This document shows, piece by piece, positions 9,068 through 17,914 of a DNA stretch of 64,000 nucleotides. The stretch comes from Natronolimnobius sp. AArcel1 (GTDB taxonomy: Archaea > Halobacteriota > Halobacteria > Halobacteriales > Natrialbaceae), in assembly GCF_011043775.1 (NCBI RefSeq), contig NZ_JAAKXY010000004.1:434001-498000 (forward strand), in the 5' to 3' direction. A program made the position numbers and the translations under genes. How positions within the stretch are numbered: the stretch's first letter is position 1; each line of letters begins with the position of its first letter. The notes beneath the pieces are model-generated. The model was not told the DNA's origin and made no database searches. It saw nothing but the letters and a program-made list of their open reading frames with translations.

Positions 9068-11311
9068 TTATTGATCCTCACTGTGGTTTCGATCGGTTCC
9101 GAACGGTTCGTAGTTCTTGCCACCGCCTTCATAAAACTTCCCAAAGAACTCGACGTACTCGAGCCTGATACCCTGTAATCCGGCACTTGTGATACCAAGT
9201 AGCAAGACTACAATGTGGCCAACGATCAGGACGAGAATACCGGCAACGAAGGCAGCTGGGCCCATGTGGAAGAGGCCTTCGAACATGACCTCTCCGTCAG
9301 CCGGTGTGTAGCCAGTCCATGGGGCGATGAAGGGGCGTGAGCCTTCTTCGGTCTGGACGGCACCGAAGGCGAGTAGGTTGACGACGAACGCCATCCCACC
9401 CTTGGCGAGCAATACGGCCGTGATCCGTGCATACGAGACGACGTGTGCGAACGGCATCACGAACTCTGCGAGTTCTGCAGGGTCACCGAGACCAAGCAGG
9501 ATGAGGCCAGCGACGATCATCAACAGCGGAAGCGTAATATCGAGTCCGCCGATGAGAGCGATACCAGCCGGGATAGTGAACACGTCCATCAACGGGAAGC
9601 CGCTAAATCCGAGTGCGAACGGCTCGCCGTCGAAGGTCGTGTAGATCCATTCTGGCTTGGTGCCAGCGCCCTGTGCCGAGAACACCCAGATCCAGATACC
9701 GTTGAGCATCAGGAGCCACGAGCCACTGTGGGTAATCGCTCCCCAGAGGCCGTGACCGTGCAGGATGTTCTCTGCGAAGTCGATGATCCACCCCATATTC
9801 AGATGGAGCACACCGAGCAAGACGGCGATGATCAGCCATGCGTAGACGAAGTCAGATGTCGCTGGCGAGAGACCCTTGTCTCCCATCGGCGCGCCGCCCT
9901 CGCCAAAGAGCATGTAGCCGAGTTCGTGGAGGCCGAAGAACTCTCCGAACAGGATGCCGAAGAAGATCGTGAACGCTCCACACCACATCGCAACGCCGCC
10001 AAGACTCGAGATTCCAGGGCTTTCGAAGCTCTGGAACATGTAGAATCCGACCAGTACGTACAGCAGTCCGTACCCGACGTCACTGATCATGAAGCCGAAG
10101 AACAGTGGGAACGTCAGGAACAGGAAAATCGTCGGATCGAGTTCGGTGTATTTGGGTCGATTGACCGCGTTGACCAGCGCCTCAAAGGACTTTGCACCCT
10201 TCGGGTTGTTCTGGATCGTCGGCGGTTCGTCGCCCATGGTGACCGCAGAGCCGCCATCGGTGACGGCCTTTTGCTGCTGGCTATCCTCTTCTGCATCGGG
10301 ACCCTCGCCTTCGTCGTCGGCTTTTGCCTTCTGGGTCCCCTGTGCGATATCCTCGGTATGGGTCGAGCCGTGTCGGTCGTAGCTCGCCCGCTCGAGTTCT
10401 TCGATTTCGACACTCTCGCCGACGGCCTCACGCAGCGCCGAAGCGAGCTTTTCGTACTCCTCGCTCGGGAGCCAGCCTTCGGCGATGAACGCCCGATTCG
10501 TCGTTGCAAACTGCAGGGGCGCATCCGTGATCTGGGCCTCGACCGAGAGGTCCTCTTCGACACGAAGCAAGAACGGTCCTGCCTCCTGTTTCAGTCGCTC
10601 GAGTTCCCCGTCGATCTCGTCGATTCGGGTCTCGAGGTCGCGCTTTTGATCCTCGAGTTCGCCGACGTAGGCCCGCGGGCCGCGGTCGGTCTCGGGAATC
10701 TCGTGGCGCTGGAATTCAACGCCGACGAGTGCGTCGTCGATGATACCCTCGCCAGCGCCTTCGGCAGGCGCAGCGACGATGGCGACGACGTCGCCGCCAG
10801 TGAACGTCTCGAACGCACGGACGTTCTCGTCTGCGGCGAGTGCCGTTTCGACGGCGTTCGTCGACCCCTCGCCGACGAGGACATCGACCGACTCATACCC
10901 CGAAAGCAAGTCGAGTTCGATCCCCAGTTCCGCAAAGGGGGCGACGCGGTCGATGCGCTCGTCGACCTGACGCAGGTCCTCGCGGACATCGCTGCGCTGA
11001 TCGTCGAGGTCGTTGATCTGCGTTCGAATGTCCTCAAGTCGCTGTTCCCAGTCGTCTCCGAGCGGACCTGACTGTGGAGTGACGTCGCCTTCTGAGAGAC
11101 CGAGCGTGCTTTCGAGTGCACGAACGGTCACCAGTTTTTCGGAGACGTCGTCTGCTCCTTCGATCGGGTTGCCGTTGTCGAATCCGTCCCAGGTGCCATC
11201 GTAATCGGAGAGATGGACCAAGTTCAGGTCGTGGATCGCCTCGATGACCGTCGGCATAACTGCCTTGGAACCGGTCACCGAGACCTTGCTCATCTGCTCA
11301 GGTCTGAGCAT
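9068..11311 (-). CDS. atpI: A-type ATP synthase subunit I (a subunit)
   Basis: Stator membrane subunit with the ion half-channels. The first 360 or so residues are a soluble coiled-coil arm, including an acidic, Gln/Lys-rich insertion near residues 310-350. About eight membrane helices follow. The helix with VSYARITAVLLAKGG carries the arginine expected to face the c-ring glutamate. The start at 11311 (MLRPEQMSKVSVTG) fits the family; it overlaps the end of atpH by 14 bases. Confidence 0.95.
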   Translation of the reverse strand: MLRPEQMSKVSVTGSKAVMPTVIEAIHDLNLVHLSDYDGTWDGFDNGNPIEGADDVSEKLVTVRALESTLGLSEGDVTPQSGPLGDDWEQRLEDIRTQINDLDDQRSDVREDLRQVDERIDRVAPFAELGIELDLLSGYESVDVLVGEGSTNAVETALAADENVRAFETFTGGDVVAIVAAPAEGAGEGIIDDALVGVEFQRHEIPETDRGPRAYVGELEDQKRDLETRIDEIDGELERLKQEAGPFLLRVEEDLSVEAQITDAPLQFATTNRAFIAEGWLPSEEYEKLASALREAVGESVEIEELERASYDRHGSTHTEDIAQGTQKAKADDEGEGPDAEEDSQQQKAVTDGGSAVTMGDEPPTIQNNPKGAKSFEALVNAVNRPKYTELDPTIFLFLTFPLFFGFMISDVGYGLLYVLVGFYMFQSFESPGISSLGGVAMWCGAFTIFFGILFGEFFGLHELGYMLFGEGGAPMGDKGLSPATSDFVYAWLIIAVLLGVLHLNMGWIIDFAENILHGHGLWGAITHSGSWLLMLNGIWIWVFSAQGAGTKPEWIYTTFDGEPFALGFSGFPLMDVFTIPAGIALIGGLDITLPLLMIVAGLILLGLGDPAELAEFVMPFAHVVSYARITAVLLAKGGMAFVVNLLAFGAVQTEEGSRPFIAPWTGYTPADGEVMFEGLFHMGPAAFVAGILVLIVGHIVVLLLGITSAGLQGIRLEYVEFFGKFYEGGGKNYEPFGTDRNHSEDQ

Positions 11312-11630
11312 GGACGTCCTCCTGGAACAGGTCGACGACGTGGTCTGTCACCTCGTCGATTCGGTCCTGCGCCTGCGACGCAAGGGCCTCCCGTTCGCCT
11401 TCGCCCTCTTCGAGGACCGCTTCGCACTCCTGGTCGATTTCATCGCGCGCCTCCTCGAGGCGGCGCTGTTTGCGTTCCTGTGCCTCTTGGTGCGCTTCCG
11501 AACGAATCTCCTCGGCTCGTTTCCGGGCCTCGGCTATTCGCTCGTCGCGCTCCTGTTCCGCCGTTGCGACGATTTCATCGGCTTCATCCTCCGCCGACTG
11601 TATTCGTTCGAGAACCTCTGGCCTCGGCAT
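11298..11630 (-). CDS. atpH: A-type ATP synthase subunit H
   Basis: Peripheral-stalk partner of subunit E, 110 residues of almost uninterrupted charged coiled coil (MPRPEVLERIQSAEDEADEI onwards). It is the first gene of the ATP synthase operon. The divergent methyltransferase gene starts about 170 bases upstream, so the operon promoter should lie in that gap (A/T-rich bases around 11650-11670). Confidence 0.9.
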   Translation of the reverse strand: MPRPEVLERIQSAEDEADEIVATAEQERDERIAEARKRAEEIRSEAHQEAQERKQRRLEEARDEIDQECEAVLEEGEGEREALASQAQDRIDEVTDHVVDLFQEDVHAQT

Positions 11631-11802
11631 ACTCTAAGCAACCGAACGTTTGATAGAGCGCGTATATGGTAGTTGCGAAACCCACCCGACTCCCAGACAG
11701 GCGTCGACACAGTAGCACGTGATTACCACCGCCATACAACCAACCAGCTCGTGCCAGCGCCGGAACAGCAGACATATCCCGCTCGCATCGAAACACCAAC
11801 CA

Positions 11803-12426
11803 ATGGGAATCCTCGAGAACAAAGCCCGGGCTCGGCTGTTCTACAAGTACCTCTCGAAGGTTTACGACCAGGTCAATCCCTTCATCTGGAACGAGCAGAT
11901 GCGCAGCGAAGCGCTCTCGCTGCTCGAGATTGAAGAGGATATGACCGTCTTGGATGTCGGCTGTGGCACCGGCTTCGCAACCGAAGGCCTCCTCGAGCAC
12001 GTCGACGAAGTGTACGCGCTCGACCAGAGCGAACACCAACTCGAGCAGGCCTACGCGAAATTTGGCAAGCGCGCGCCGCCGGTCCACTTCCACCGCGGCG
12101 ATGCCGAACGCCTTCCGTTCGCCACGGATACGTTCGATATCGTCTGGTCCTCGGGATCGATCGAGTACTGGCCAAATCCAATCCTCGCACTGCGAGAGTT
12201 CCGCCGCGTGCTCAAACCCGGTGGGCAGGTACTGGTCGTCGGCCCGAACTACCCCGACAACGTCATCGCACAACACCTCGCGGACTCAATCATGCTCTTT
12301 TACGACGAGTACGAAGCAGACGCGATGTTCAAACGCGCTGGCTTCGACGACGTCAAGCACCTGTTCCAGGGACCATCCTACGAACCTGAGGTCGCAATTA
12401 CAACAATCGGGCGCGCACCCGAATAG
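11803..12426 (+). CDS. Class I SAM methyltransferase, MPBQ-methyltransferase-like
   Basis: A 207-residue methyltransferase with SAM motif I (LDVGCGTGFAT, residues 50-60) and motif II region LDQSEHQLEQA. Several stretches strongly resemble plant/cyanobacterial 2-methyl-6-phytylbenzoquinol methyltransferase: FYKYLSKVYDQVNP, GDAERLPF, SGSIEYWPNP and FRRVLKPGGQVLVVGPNYP. Haloarchaea make methylmenaquinones rather than tocopherols, so C-methylation of a menaquinone precursor is a reasonable inference, not shown here. The ATG at 11803 (MGILENKAR) is chosen because the family begins just before FYKYLSK. It is divergent from atpH. Confidence 0.8.
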   Translation: MGILENKARARLFYKYLSKVYDQVNPFIWNEQMRSEALSLLEIEEDMTVLDVGCGTGFATEGLLEHVDEVYALDQSEHQLEQAYAKFGKRAPPVHFHRGDAERLPFATDTFDIVWSSGSIEYWPNPILALREFRRVLKPGGQVLVVGPNYPDNVIAQHLADSIMLFYDEYEADAMFKRAGFDDVKHLFQGPSYEPEVAITTIGRAPE

Positions 12427-12446
12427 CGCTACTCGAGTCACTTTCT

Positions 12447-12959
12447 TCAGGTTGCCTCCGTCTCGAGCGTCGCGATTACCGTCTCATCGACAACGAGCCG
12501 AACAGTGACTACATCGCCTGACTCGAGTGTCGGACTGTTCGTACTCGCAATCGTCAGTTCGGCGCGCTCGCCCGCGTGCCAGTTCGGATCTGCCTGTTCG
12601 TTGAACGGCCCATCCGGAAACCCGTAGTAGCCCTCCTTTCCAGCGGATGGAACTGACGGCTGCGACGAAAGCGGCGTATCGTTGATCGTCACAGTCACCG
12701 AAAGCTCCCGCACATCGATCGAATCGCCCGCAGTGTGTTCGATCACCAGTGTGCTAGTGTCTCCATCAGCGCTGAGGTCGAACGCGGCAGTCGTCGGCTC
12801 CGAGACGGACCACGTCGAGAACCCGACCGCGACCACGGCAACGAGACAGACCGTAATCGCGAGCAGTGCAATCGTCCCGATAACCGGGCTCACGCCGCGA
12901 TGGTTTGCAGACCATCTCAGTGAGTGGCGTACTCGAGGTGAACCATCGGTGTCCGTCAC
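12447..12959 (-). CDS. Archaeal type IV pilin-like protein
   Basis: A 170-residue protein with the archaeal prepilin signal: a basic N-terminus, RG at residues 21-22, then VSPVIGTIAL and about 20 hydrophobic residues. Prepilin peptidase (PibD) would cut before Val23. The exported part is a beta-rich pilin domain. It stands alone with no pilus ATPase or membrane platform nearby, so it may be a minor pilin. It converges with the methyltransferase gene. Confidence 0.8.
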   Translation of the reverse strand: MTDTDGSPRVRHSLRWSANHRGVSPVIGTIALLAITVCLVAVVAVGFSTWSVSEPTTAAFDLSADGDTSTLVIEHTAGDSIDVRELSVTVTINDTPLSSQPSVPSAGKEGYYGFPDGPFNEQADPNWHAGERAELTIASTNSPTLESGDVVTVRLVVDETVIATLETEAT

Positions 12960-13100
12960 ACCCCGGTCTGGGTTCGCTTTTGTTTATAAATTACAGCCCT
13001 ACTACCGAGAAATAGGAGTTTCCATGGGGTTGCAATGCGTTCTGTTCGAACTCAAGCTTGGACACGAACACGAGAGTCACCACCAGAACGTAAACAACTG

Positions 13101-14387
13101 CTATTCGTCCGAGCCGTTCGAAACAGTGGTATTCGTACTTCTCGTCGACGTTTCGATCGACAGTTCGTACTCATCAGTCGAGGGCACGTACCAGAGCGTT
13201 CCATCGTCGGCGTCACCCTCACCGACTTCGACGCCGTTGACCGAGACTGTTGCCGCCTGTGGCTCACCGCTCGAGGACTCACGGACTGTGATTTCGCTTG
13301 GGCCGTTAAGCGGTGTCTCGTTGAGCGTCATCTCGAGGCCGCCGGAGGTCCACTCGTACTGCTCGGTGACGGGAAGTTCCGAGAGCGTGAGTTCCTGATA
13401 CTCGTGGTAGACATCACCCGTTCCGCCATCAAAGAAGACCTCGATGTTGTTGTTATTGATATCGTATTCGACTGAGTATAATTGCGCAAGTGTATACGAT
13501 TGTGATCCCCTGCTGCCACCGGCATTTTCAGCCGCCCATGGATAGTGCTCGCTTGCGATGTCGAACAACGATTCTCCCTGGAGGTCATCTGAGGAGTCGA
13601 CATCACGGTTATCAAACCGTTTTGTCTCTATGAGCACGTCGTCTCCATCAATCATCAGCAGACTGTATCCGTTTTCAGCAGTCCGAACCTGGACCTGACT
13701 TGGCTCGGAACCGGTCGCACCATCGCTTGCACCATCCATATTCTCTCGAAGTTGAGACTGATGTAGTTCTGGGATGACCGTATTCGCTCGATCCTGTTGA
13801 TTCGTAATCGTATAGCCAGATACCTGATCGGCTCGTTCTGCTAACTCGTCGTAGCCGTCAATGATCGCCTCTGCTTCGTGGGTATTTCGGAACAATGTCT
13901 CGATCAGTTCAGTATTCGAGCGGTCACCGTCTGCGTGTTCGCGAACGGCATCTCGTTCCCGTTGCTCGAGTTCCTCGACGCGCTCTTCGAGCCTATCTTG
14001 GGCGTGTTCGATCATGTCCTCTCGAGCATCGTCATCTGCTTGCTCGAATTCGCGGTCAACGAGGAGGTACTGATCCGCATCGGACCGAAGTTGCGTGTCT
14101 GTCTGGGCTAACTCCATTCCGATTCCGGAGCGGTACTCGACGTGTTCGTTCCGAATTGGTTCCGGCAACTCGAGACGGTTCGTCGTATTCTCAGCAGTCG
14201 TTGGCGATGACGTTGGTTGCTCCTGTGCAGAAAGCGTCGACGTGGAGGGGTTCTGCTGGAGGGCAGTCGCCTGTTGGTTCTCACCCTGCTCGCCATGGAA
14301 ACCGGTTGAATCGGCCGCAACGAGGGTGAATGCGGGCAGCGAGCAGATGAGAAGCAACGCGAGGAACACGGGGGCCGCGCTGTTCAT
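13101..14387 (-). CDS. Secreted or cell-surface protein, DUF7096-like
   Basis: A 428-residue protein with an N-terminal Sec-type signal (hydrophobic FLALLLICSLPAFTLVAA, cleavage near VAADS). It continues with a Ser/Thr/Gln-rich linker, a Glu/Arg-rich coiled coil (about 120-210), a middle alpha/beta domain, and an acidic beta-rich tail with repeated Asn-x-Ser/Thr sites. It resembles haloarchaeal secreted families (DUF7094/DUF7096) that often sit next to a membrane-anchored winged-helix regulator, as here. No enzymatic motif is visible. The assignment to a DUF is from memory and uncertain. Confidence 0.6.
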   Translation of the reverse strand: MNSAAPVFLALLLICSLPAFTLVAADSTGFHGEQGENQQATALQQNPSTSTLSAQEQPTSSPTTAENTTNRLELPEPIRNEHVEYRSGIGMELAQTDTQLRSDADQYLLVDREFEQADDDAREDMIEHAQDRLEERVEELEQRERDAVREHADGDRSNTELIETLFRNTHEAEAIIDGYDELAERADQVSGYTITNQQDRANTVIPELHQSQLRENMDGASDGATGSEPSQVQVRTAENGYSLLMIDGDDVLIETKRFDNRDVDSSDDLQGESLFDIASEHYPWAAENAGGSRGSQSYTLAQLYSVEYDINNNNIEVFFDGGTGDVYHEYQELTLSELPVTEQYEWTSGGLEMTLNETPLNGPSEITVRESSSGEPQAATVSVNGVEVGEGDADDGTLWYVPSTDEYELSIETSTRSTNTTVSNGSDE

Positions 14388-14566
14388 CGGACCACAGTAT
14401 GGGCTCCTGATATAAAAGCGGGTCGCACACGTTTTTCGAGCAGATTCACGTCAATTCGGGCGCCAACAGCGTTTGCTCGCGTCTCGAGAGCGTTTATACC
14501 CGCCGATAACATTTTATTTTCCGATGGAAAGTGTTTTTTCCCCCGGGAAACCACGCGTTTATACGC

Positions 14567-15919
14567 ATGCGGTTATCCACCGCGATTACACTCGCCCTGA
14601 CGGCCCTCCTCGCTACCTCCATGATTGGGGCGGTGGCTGCGTCACCGGCGGCGTCGCCAACGGATCCGGCCAGCGCTGGATCGATCTCCACGCCGGCGGC
14701 CGACCAGCCAGCATTGACCTCGTATGAGGCTTCACAGCCGGCGGTATCTTCGACAACCGCGACAACACCAGCCGCGACGCAGCCCACAGTTCAGGAGACT
14801 GCAACCCCGTTCGAACCCGCTGACCGCGAGCAGGTTATACGCATCAACGTCAGCGACAGTGGCAACGCCGAGTGGACAGTCGAAACTCGATACAACCTGA
14901 GCGACGACGACGTCGAGGACTTTACCGAGTGGAGCAACGCCGTTGCCGCCGGTGAACGTGAGGTGAGTTACGACTCTGATGTCCAACTCTTCCGCTCGTT
15001 CGCCGCCGATGCCGAGCAAGCAACAGACCGCTCGATGACGATCGAAAGTCCGCATTGGAACGAGCCACAGATAGAGTCACCGGCAGATGACGATACCGAC
15101 GCAGACGACCACCAAATCGGTGTCATCTCCTACTCCTTTACCTGGACGAACTTCGCCCAGGCCGATACCGACCGAATCCACGTCGGCGATACCTTCCACG
15201 AACCCGACGAACCGATGTTCGAGCGACTGCTCGAGGGCCAACACCTTGTTATCGACTATCCCGACACCTACGCCCTCGAAACGCCAACCCAACTCGAGTG
15301 GGACGGCCCACACGAGTTCGATGACGATGAACTCGCAATTGTCTTCGTTCGTGGTCCCGGTGGTGGGCTGGGTCAGACGATCCTTGCGATTGCCTTCTCA
15401 GGGTGGGGAATTGGGGCGGGACTGCTTGCACTAGCCGCCGTCGCAGTGGGCTACGTCGTTATGACGCGGCGCGATGAGGACCTAGCCAACGGCGACACGG
15501 CGCCAGTCTCACAGTTCATGGGCCCGGTCGTTGCAGCACTCCCTTCGACACTGAGGCGGCGACTTGGGACTGGTAGCGCTACCGACGAGACTGAGCCGCC
15601 TCGAGACGTACACCGACCGCCAGACGAGCCTGCACCGGCACCGACAGGTGAGAGCGACGACGGAACACAAATCGCCTTTGAGGAAGAGGAGGAAATCGAT
15701 CCTGAACTCCTGAGCGACGAAGAGCGTGTTCATCGGATGCTCAAACGCAATGGTGGACGCATGAAACAGGCGACAATCGTCAACGAAACCGGCTGGTCGA
15801 ACGCCAAAGTCTCACAACTGCTCTCCCAGATGGACGACGACGGTAAAATCGAGAAGCTCCGTATCGGGCGCGAAAACCTCATCACGCTTCCCGAAGTTGA
15901 TCCGACGGAAGTCGAGTAG
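14567..15919 (+). CDS. Membrane-anchored winged-helix regulator
   Basis: A 450-residue protein with a cleavable signal at 1-28 (MRLSTAITLALTALLA), an exported Thr/Pro/Ala-rich segment and beta domain (VIRINVSDSGNAEWTVETRY), one membrane helix near 275-300, and a cytoplasmic tail ending in a winged helix (DEERVHRMLKRNGGRM then TGWSNAKVSQLLSQMDDDG). It could carry an outside signal to DNA. The ATG at 14567 puts the signal peptide at the extreme N-terminus. It is divergent from the secreted 13101-14387 protein across 180 bases, which suggests a sensor-partner relation (inference). Confidence 0.75.
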   Translation: MRLSTAITLALTALLATSMIGAVAASPAASPTDPASAGSISTPAADQPALTSYEASQPAVSSTTATTPAATQPTVQETATPFEPADREQVIRINVSDSGNAEWTVETRYNLSDDDVEDFTEWSNAVAAGEREVSYDSDVQLFRSFAADAEQATDRSMTIESPHWNEPQIESPADDDTDADDHQIGVISYSFTWTNFAQADTDRIHVGDTFHEPDEPMFERLLEGQHLVIDYPDTYALETPTQLEWDGPHEFDDDELAIVFVRGPGGGLGQTILAIAFSGWGIGAGLLALAAVAVGYVVMTRRDEDLANGDTAPVSQFMGPVVAALPSTLRRRLGTGSATDETEPPRDVHRPPDEPAPAPTGESDDGTQIAFEEEEEIDPELLSDEERVHRMLKRNGGRMKQATIVNETGWSNAKVSQLLSQMDDDGKIEKLRIGRENLITLPEVDPTEVE

Positions 15920-16020
15920 TTGCTTCTTGCGACCGGTTTCCTATTGCGGTCGCTCTGCTCATCTTTGTCTAAAACTTCGATCAAAAAGTGCCGCTCACTC
16001 ACGTCGTTCGTTCGCGGTAC

Positions 16021-17016
16021 TCACGCCAGCGGCGTCCGCTCGACAACCTGTCCGTCGTAACTCGGATACTGTTCAACAATTTCGCCATCCTCGAGATCAC
16101 CCTCCTCGATCATCTCTTCTAAGAGCCACCAGGCGATTTCGACGTGATTCGTTTTGACGGTGTAGAATTCCTCGGGGACGCCAAGCGCTTCGAAGCGCTC
16201 GGGGTCGGCGCGGGTCTTGCCGTAGACGAGCGTGCCGTCGTCGGTCACGTCATCGAATTCGCGGCGGATGTTGCGCGCCATGCGCTTGAGGCGACGGCGG
16301 TGCTGGGCGGCGTCTTTGAACACGGAGGTACAGAAGTAGACGCGTTCGTGATCCCCCATGACCTCGAGAATCTCCTCGCGGGAGCCCTCGACGGCGCTCA
16401 TGTGGTTTTCCTTGAGTTCGTAGCCCTGCTCTTGCATCCGTCGGTAGTTCCCGTCGGACATCTCGAACTCGTTGATGTTACAGAAGTCGGCTGCGCCCTC
16501 ATCTAAGAACTCGAGGAATTCCTCTTCGGCGCGGATACCCGGAATTTCGAACGCGGGCGTGAGGCCCTCCTCGCGAGCGATGTACAGAATCTCCTCCCAC
16601 TCGGTGCCGTGGAGGTCGCCCCACTGCTCGTAGGGCGGGTGGAACCGAATCTCGTCGAGGCCGGCCTCGGCAAGTTTCCGCATGTTCTCGCGCCCGCCCG
16701 GAATCCCCGTATAGAGGTGGGTGTGGTGGTCCTCGCCGAACTCGTCTTTCAGAAGCTCGAGGTAGTGACAGGTTCGCTCGAGGGCCTCCTGGGGTTCGCC
16801 GCCGGTGATTGAGGTGCCCAGTGCGTCCATCCGGTGGGCCTCCTCGAGGACGTCCTCGTCGTCTTCGACGAGTCGTTCGTTCGCGTAGACGTCGGTGACG
16901 TTCTTGCGGTTCTCGCCAAGCGGGCAGTAAAAGCAGTCGCGCTGGTCACAGTAGCCGTATACGAACATGACCATCTTGCCGCCTTTCGCGCACTGCTCGC
17001 AGCCCTCGGAAATCAT
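16021..17016 (-). CDS. Radical SAM protein with CX4CX2C motif
   Basis: A 331-residue protein with the cysteine set C23-x4-C28-x2-C31 (GYCDQRDCFYCPLGE) followed by a glycine motif SITGGEP, as in radical SAM enzymes. The usual spacing is CX3CX2C; the DNA here clearly gives one extra residue. A second pair, C6-x2-C9, lies upstream and may bind metal. It is related in overall layout to uncharacterised archaeal proteins once compared with pyruvate formate-lyase activase (COG2108, from memory). Substrate unknown; the neighbours give no clue. Confidence 0.78.
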   Translation of the reverse strand: MISEGCEQCAKGGKMVMFVYGYCDQRDCFYCPLGENRKNVTDVYANERLVEDDEDVLEEAHRMDALGTSITGGEPQEALERTCHYLELLKDEFGEDHHTHLYTGIPGGRENMRKLAEAGLDEIRFHPPYEQWGDLHGTEWEEILYIAREEGLTPAFEIPGIRAEEEFLEFLDEGAADFCNINEFEMSDGNYRRMQEQGYELKENHMSAVEGSREEILEVMGDHERVYFCTSVFKDAAQHRRRLKRMARNIRREFDDVTDDGTLVYGKTRADPERFEALGVPEEFYTVKTNHVEIAWWLLEEMIEEGDLEDGEIVEQYPSYDGQVVERTPLA

Positions 17017-17204
17017 CTACTCGTATCGAACGGTTCCAGCGGAATAAGCGAACCGGGTTCGAAACGGTGTGTGAGTGGGTGTCCTGCGGCGTGTCGTGTG
17101 TGCATCTGTTCGTCATACCCACCGCACGTTGCTGTCGTTGCGCTCGTGATGATAACAAAACATATACTGACTCATTACAATTCGTATTGGTAACGGTACT
17201 TGGA

Positions 17205-17789
17205 ATGGAGAAACGACTGAAACGACGACACCTCCTCGTCGGACTCGGTGCAAGCAGCCTCGTAGCAACCAGCGGCTGTACCGACCGCCTCGAGTTGGGT
17301 AACGACGATGATGAACTTCGCTGTCGAGGGGAGTATCGGTATCTCAGGCCAGAACTCGAGGACAGAGCGATCGTCTACGACGAACAAATGCCCGGCGTAT
17401 CGCTCGAGGTCCCCGCGGAAGTAGAGGAGCTAACAGAATTCACTGTTACCCTCACGAACTCCAGTGACCGAGAGTTCGAGATTTACGACGATGATCGGCT
17501 CGCCGTTCAGGCGCTCGGCGACGATGGAGCGTGGCACACGATTTTCGGCGTCGAGAAGGATTACGAGTGGTCCGAGCAGACAACGGCGCTCTCGCCCGGC
17601 GACGATCGATCGTGGACGCTCAACGCAGCGATCAACGACAGCGGTCTCGAGCGGTACTCCTTCTGCTCGACCCCGACTCCTGACCAGTATCGACTGCTTT
17701 TCTGGGGATTCCCAAATGACCCCTCGGGAGTTTCGCTGGTGGTCGCGCAGGATTTCGAAATCATCGAGCAGCAAGACAACGAGCACTGA
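17205..17789 (+). CDS. Tat-type lipoprotein, function unknown
   Basis: A 194-residue protein with twin arginines (KRRHLLVGLGASS) and lipobox TSGC, so it is predicted to be Tat-exported and lipid-anchored. The mature part has one immunoglobulin-like beta domain (VSLEVPAEVEELTEFTVTL) of the sort used in intracellular-proteinase-inhibitor-like domains of haloarchaeal lipoproteins. The ATG at 17205 is chosen because it puts the arginines at residues 7-8; the long upstream extension is Cys-rich and not signal-like. Confidence 0.7.
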   Translation: MEKRLKRRHLLVGLGASSLVATSGCTDRLELGNDDDELRCRGEYRYLRPELEDRAIVYDEQMPGVSLEVPAEVEELTEFTVTLTNSSDREFEIYDDDRLAVQALGDDGAWHTIFGVEKDYEWSEQTTALSPGDDRSWTLNAAINDSGLERYSFCSTPTPDQYRLLFWGFPNDPSGVSLVVAQDFEIIEQQDNEH

Positions 17790-17914
17790 TAGCGAGCGCC
17801 CGTCTCTATAGCACGCACAGGACGAAGCAGCACCTGGCCACGAACCGACTCGTTTCGAGGCGTGTGAATGACATCCCAGAAAACGGAAGTACCACGCCCG
17901 CGAACTCGAGGACG

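Noticed and set aside
9443-11071. A 542-codon open frame antisense to atpI
   Set aside because: Same composition effect; atpI is unmistakable on the other strand.
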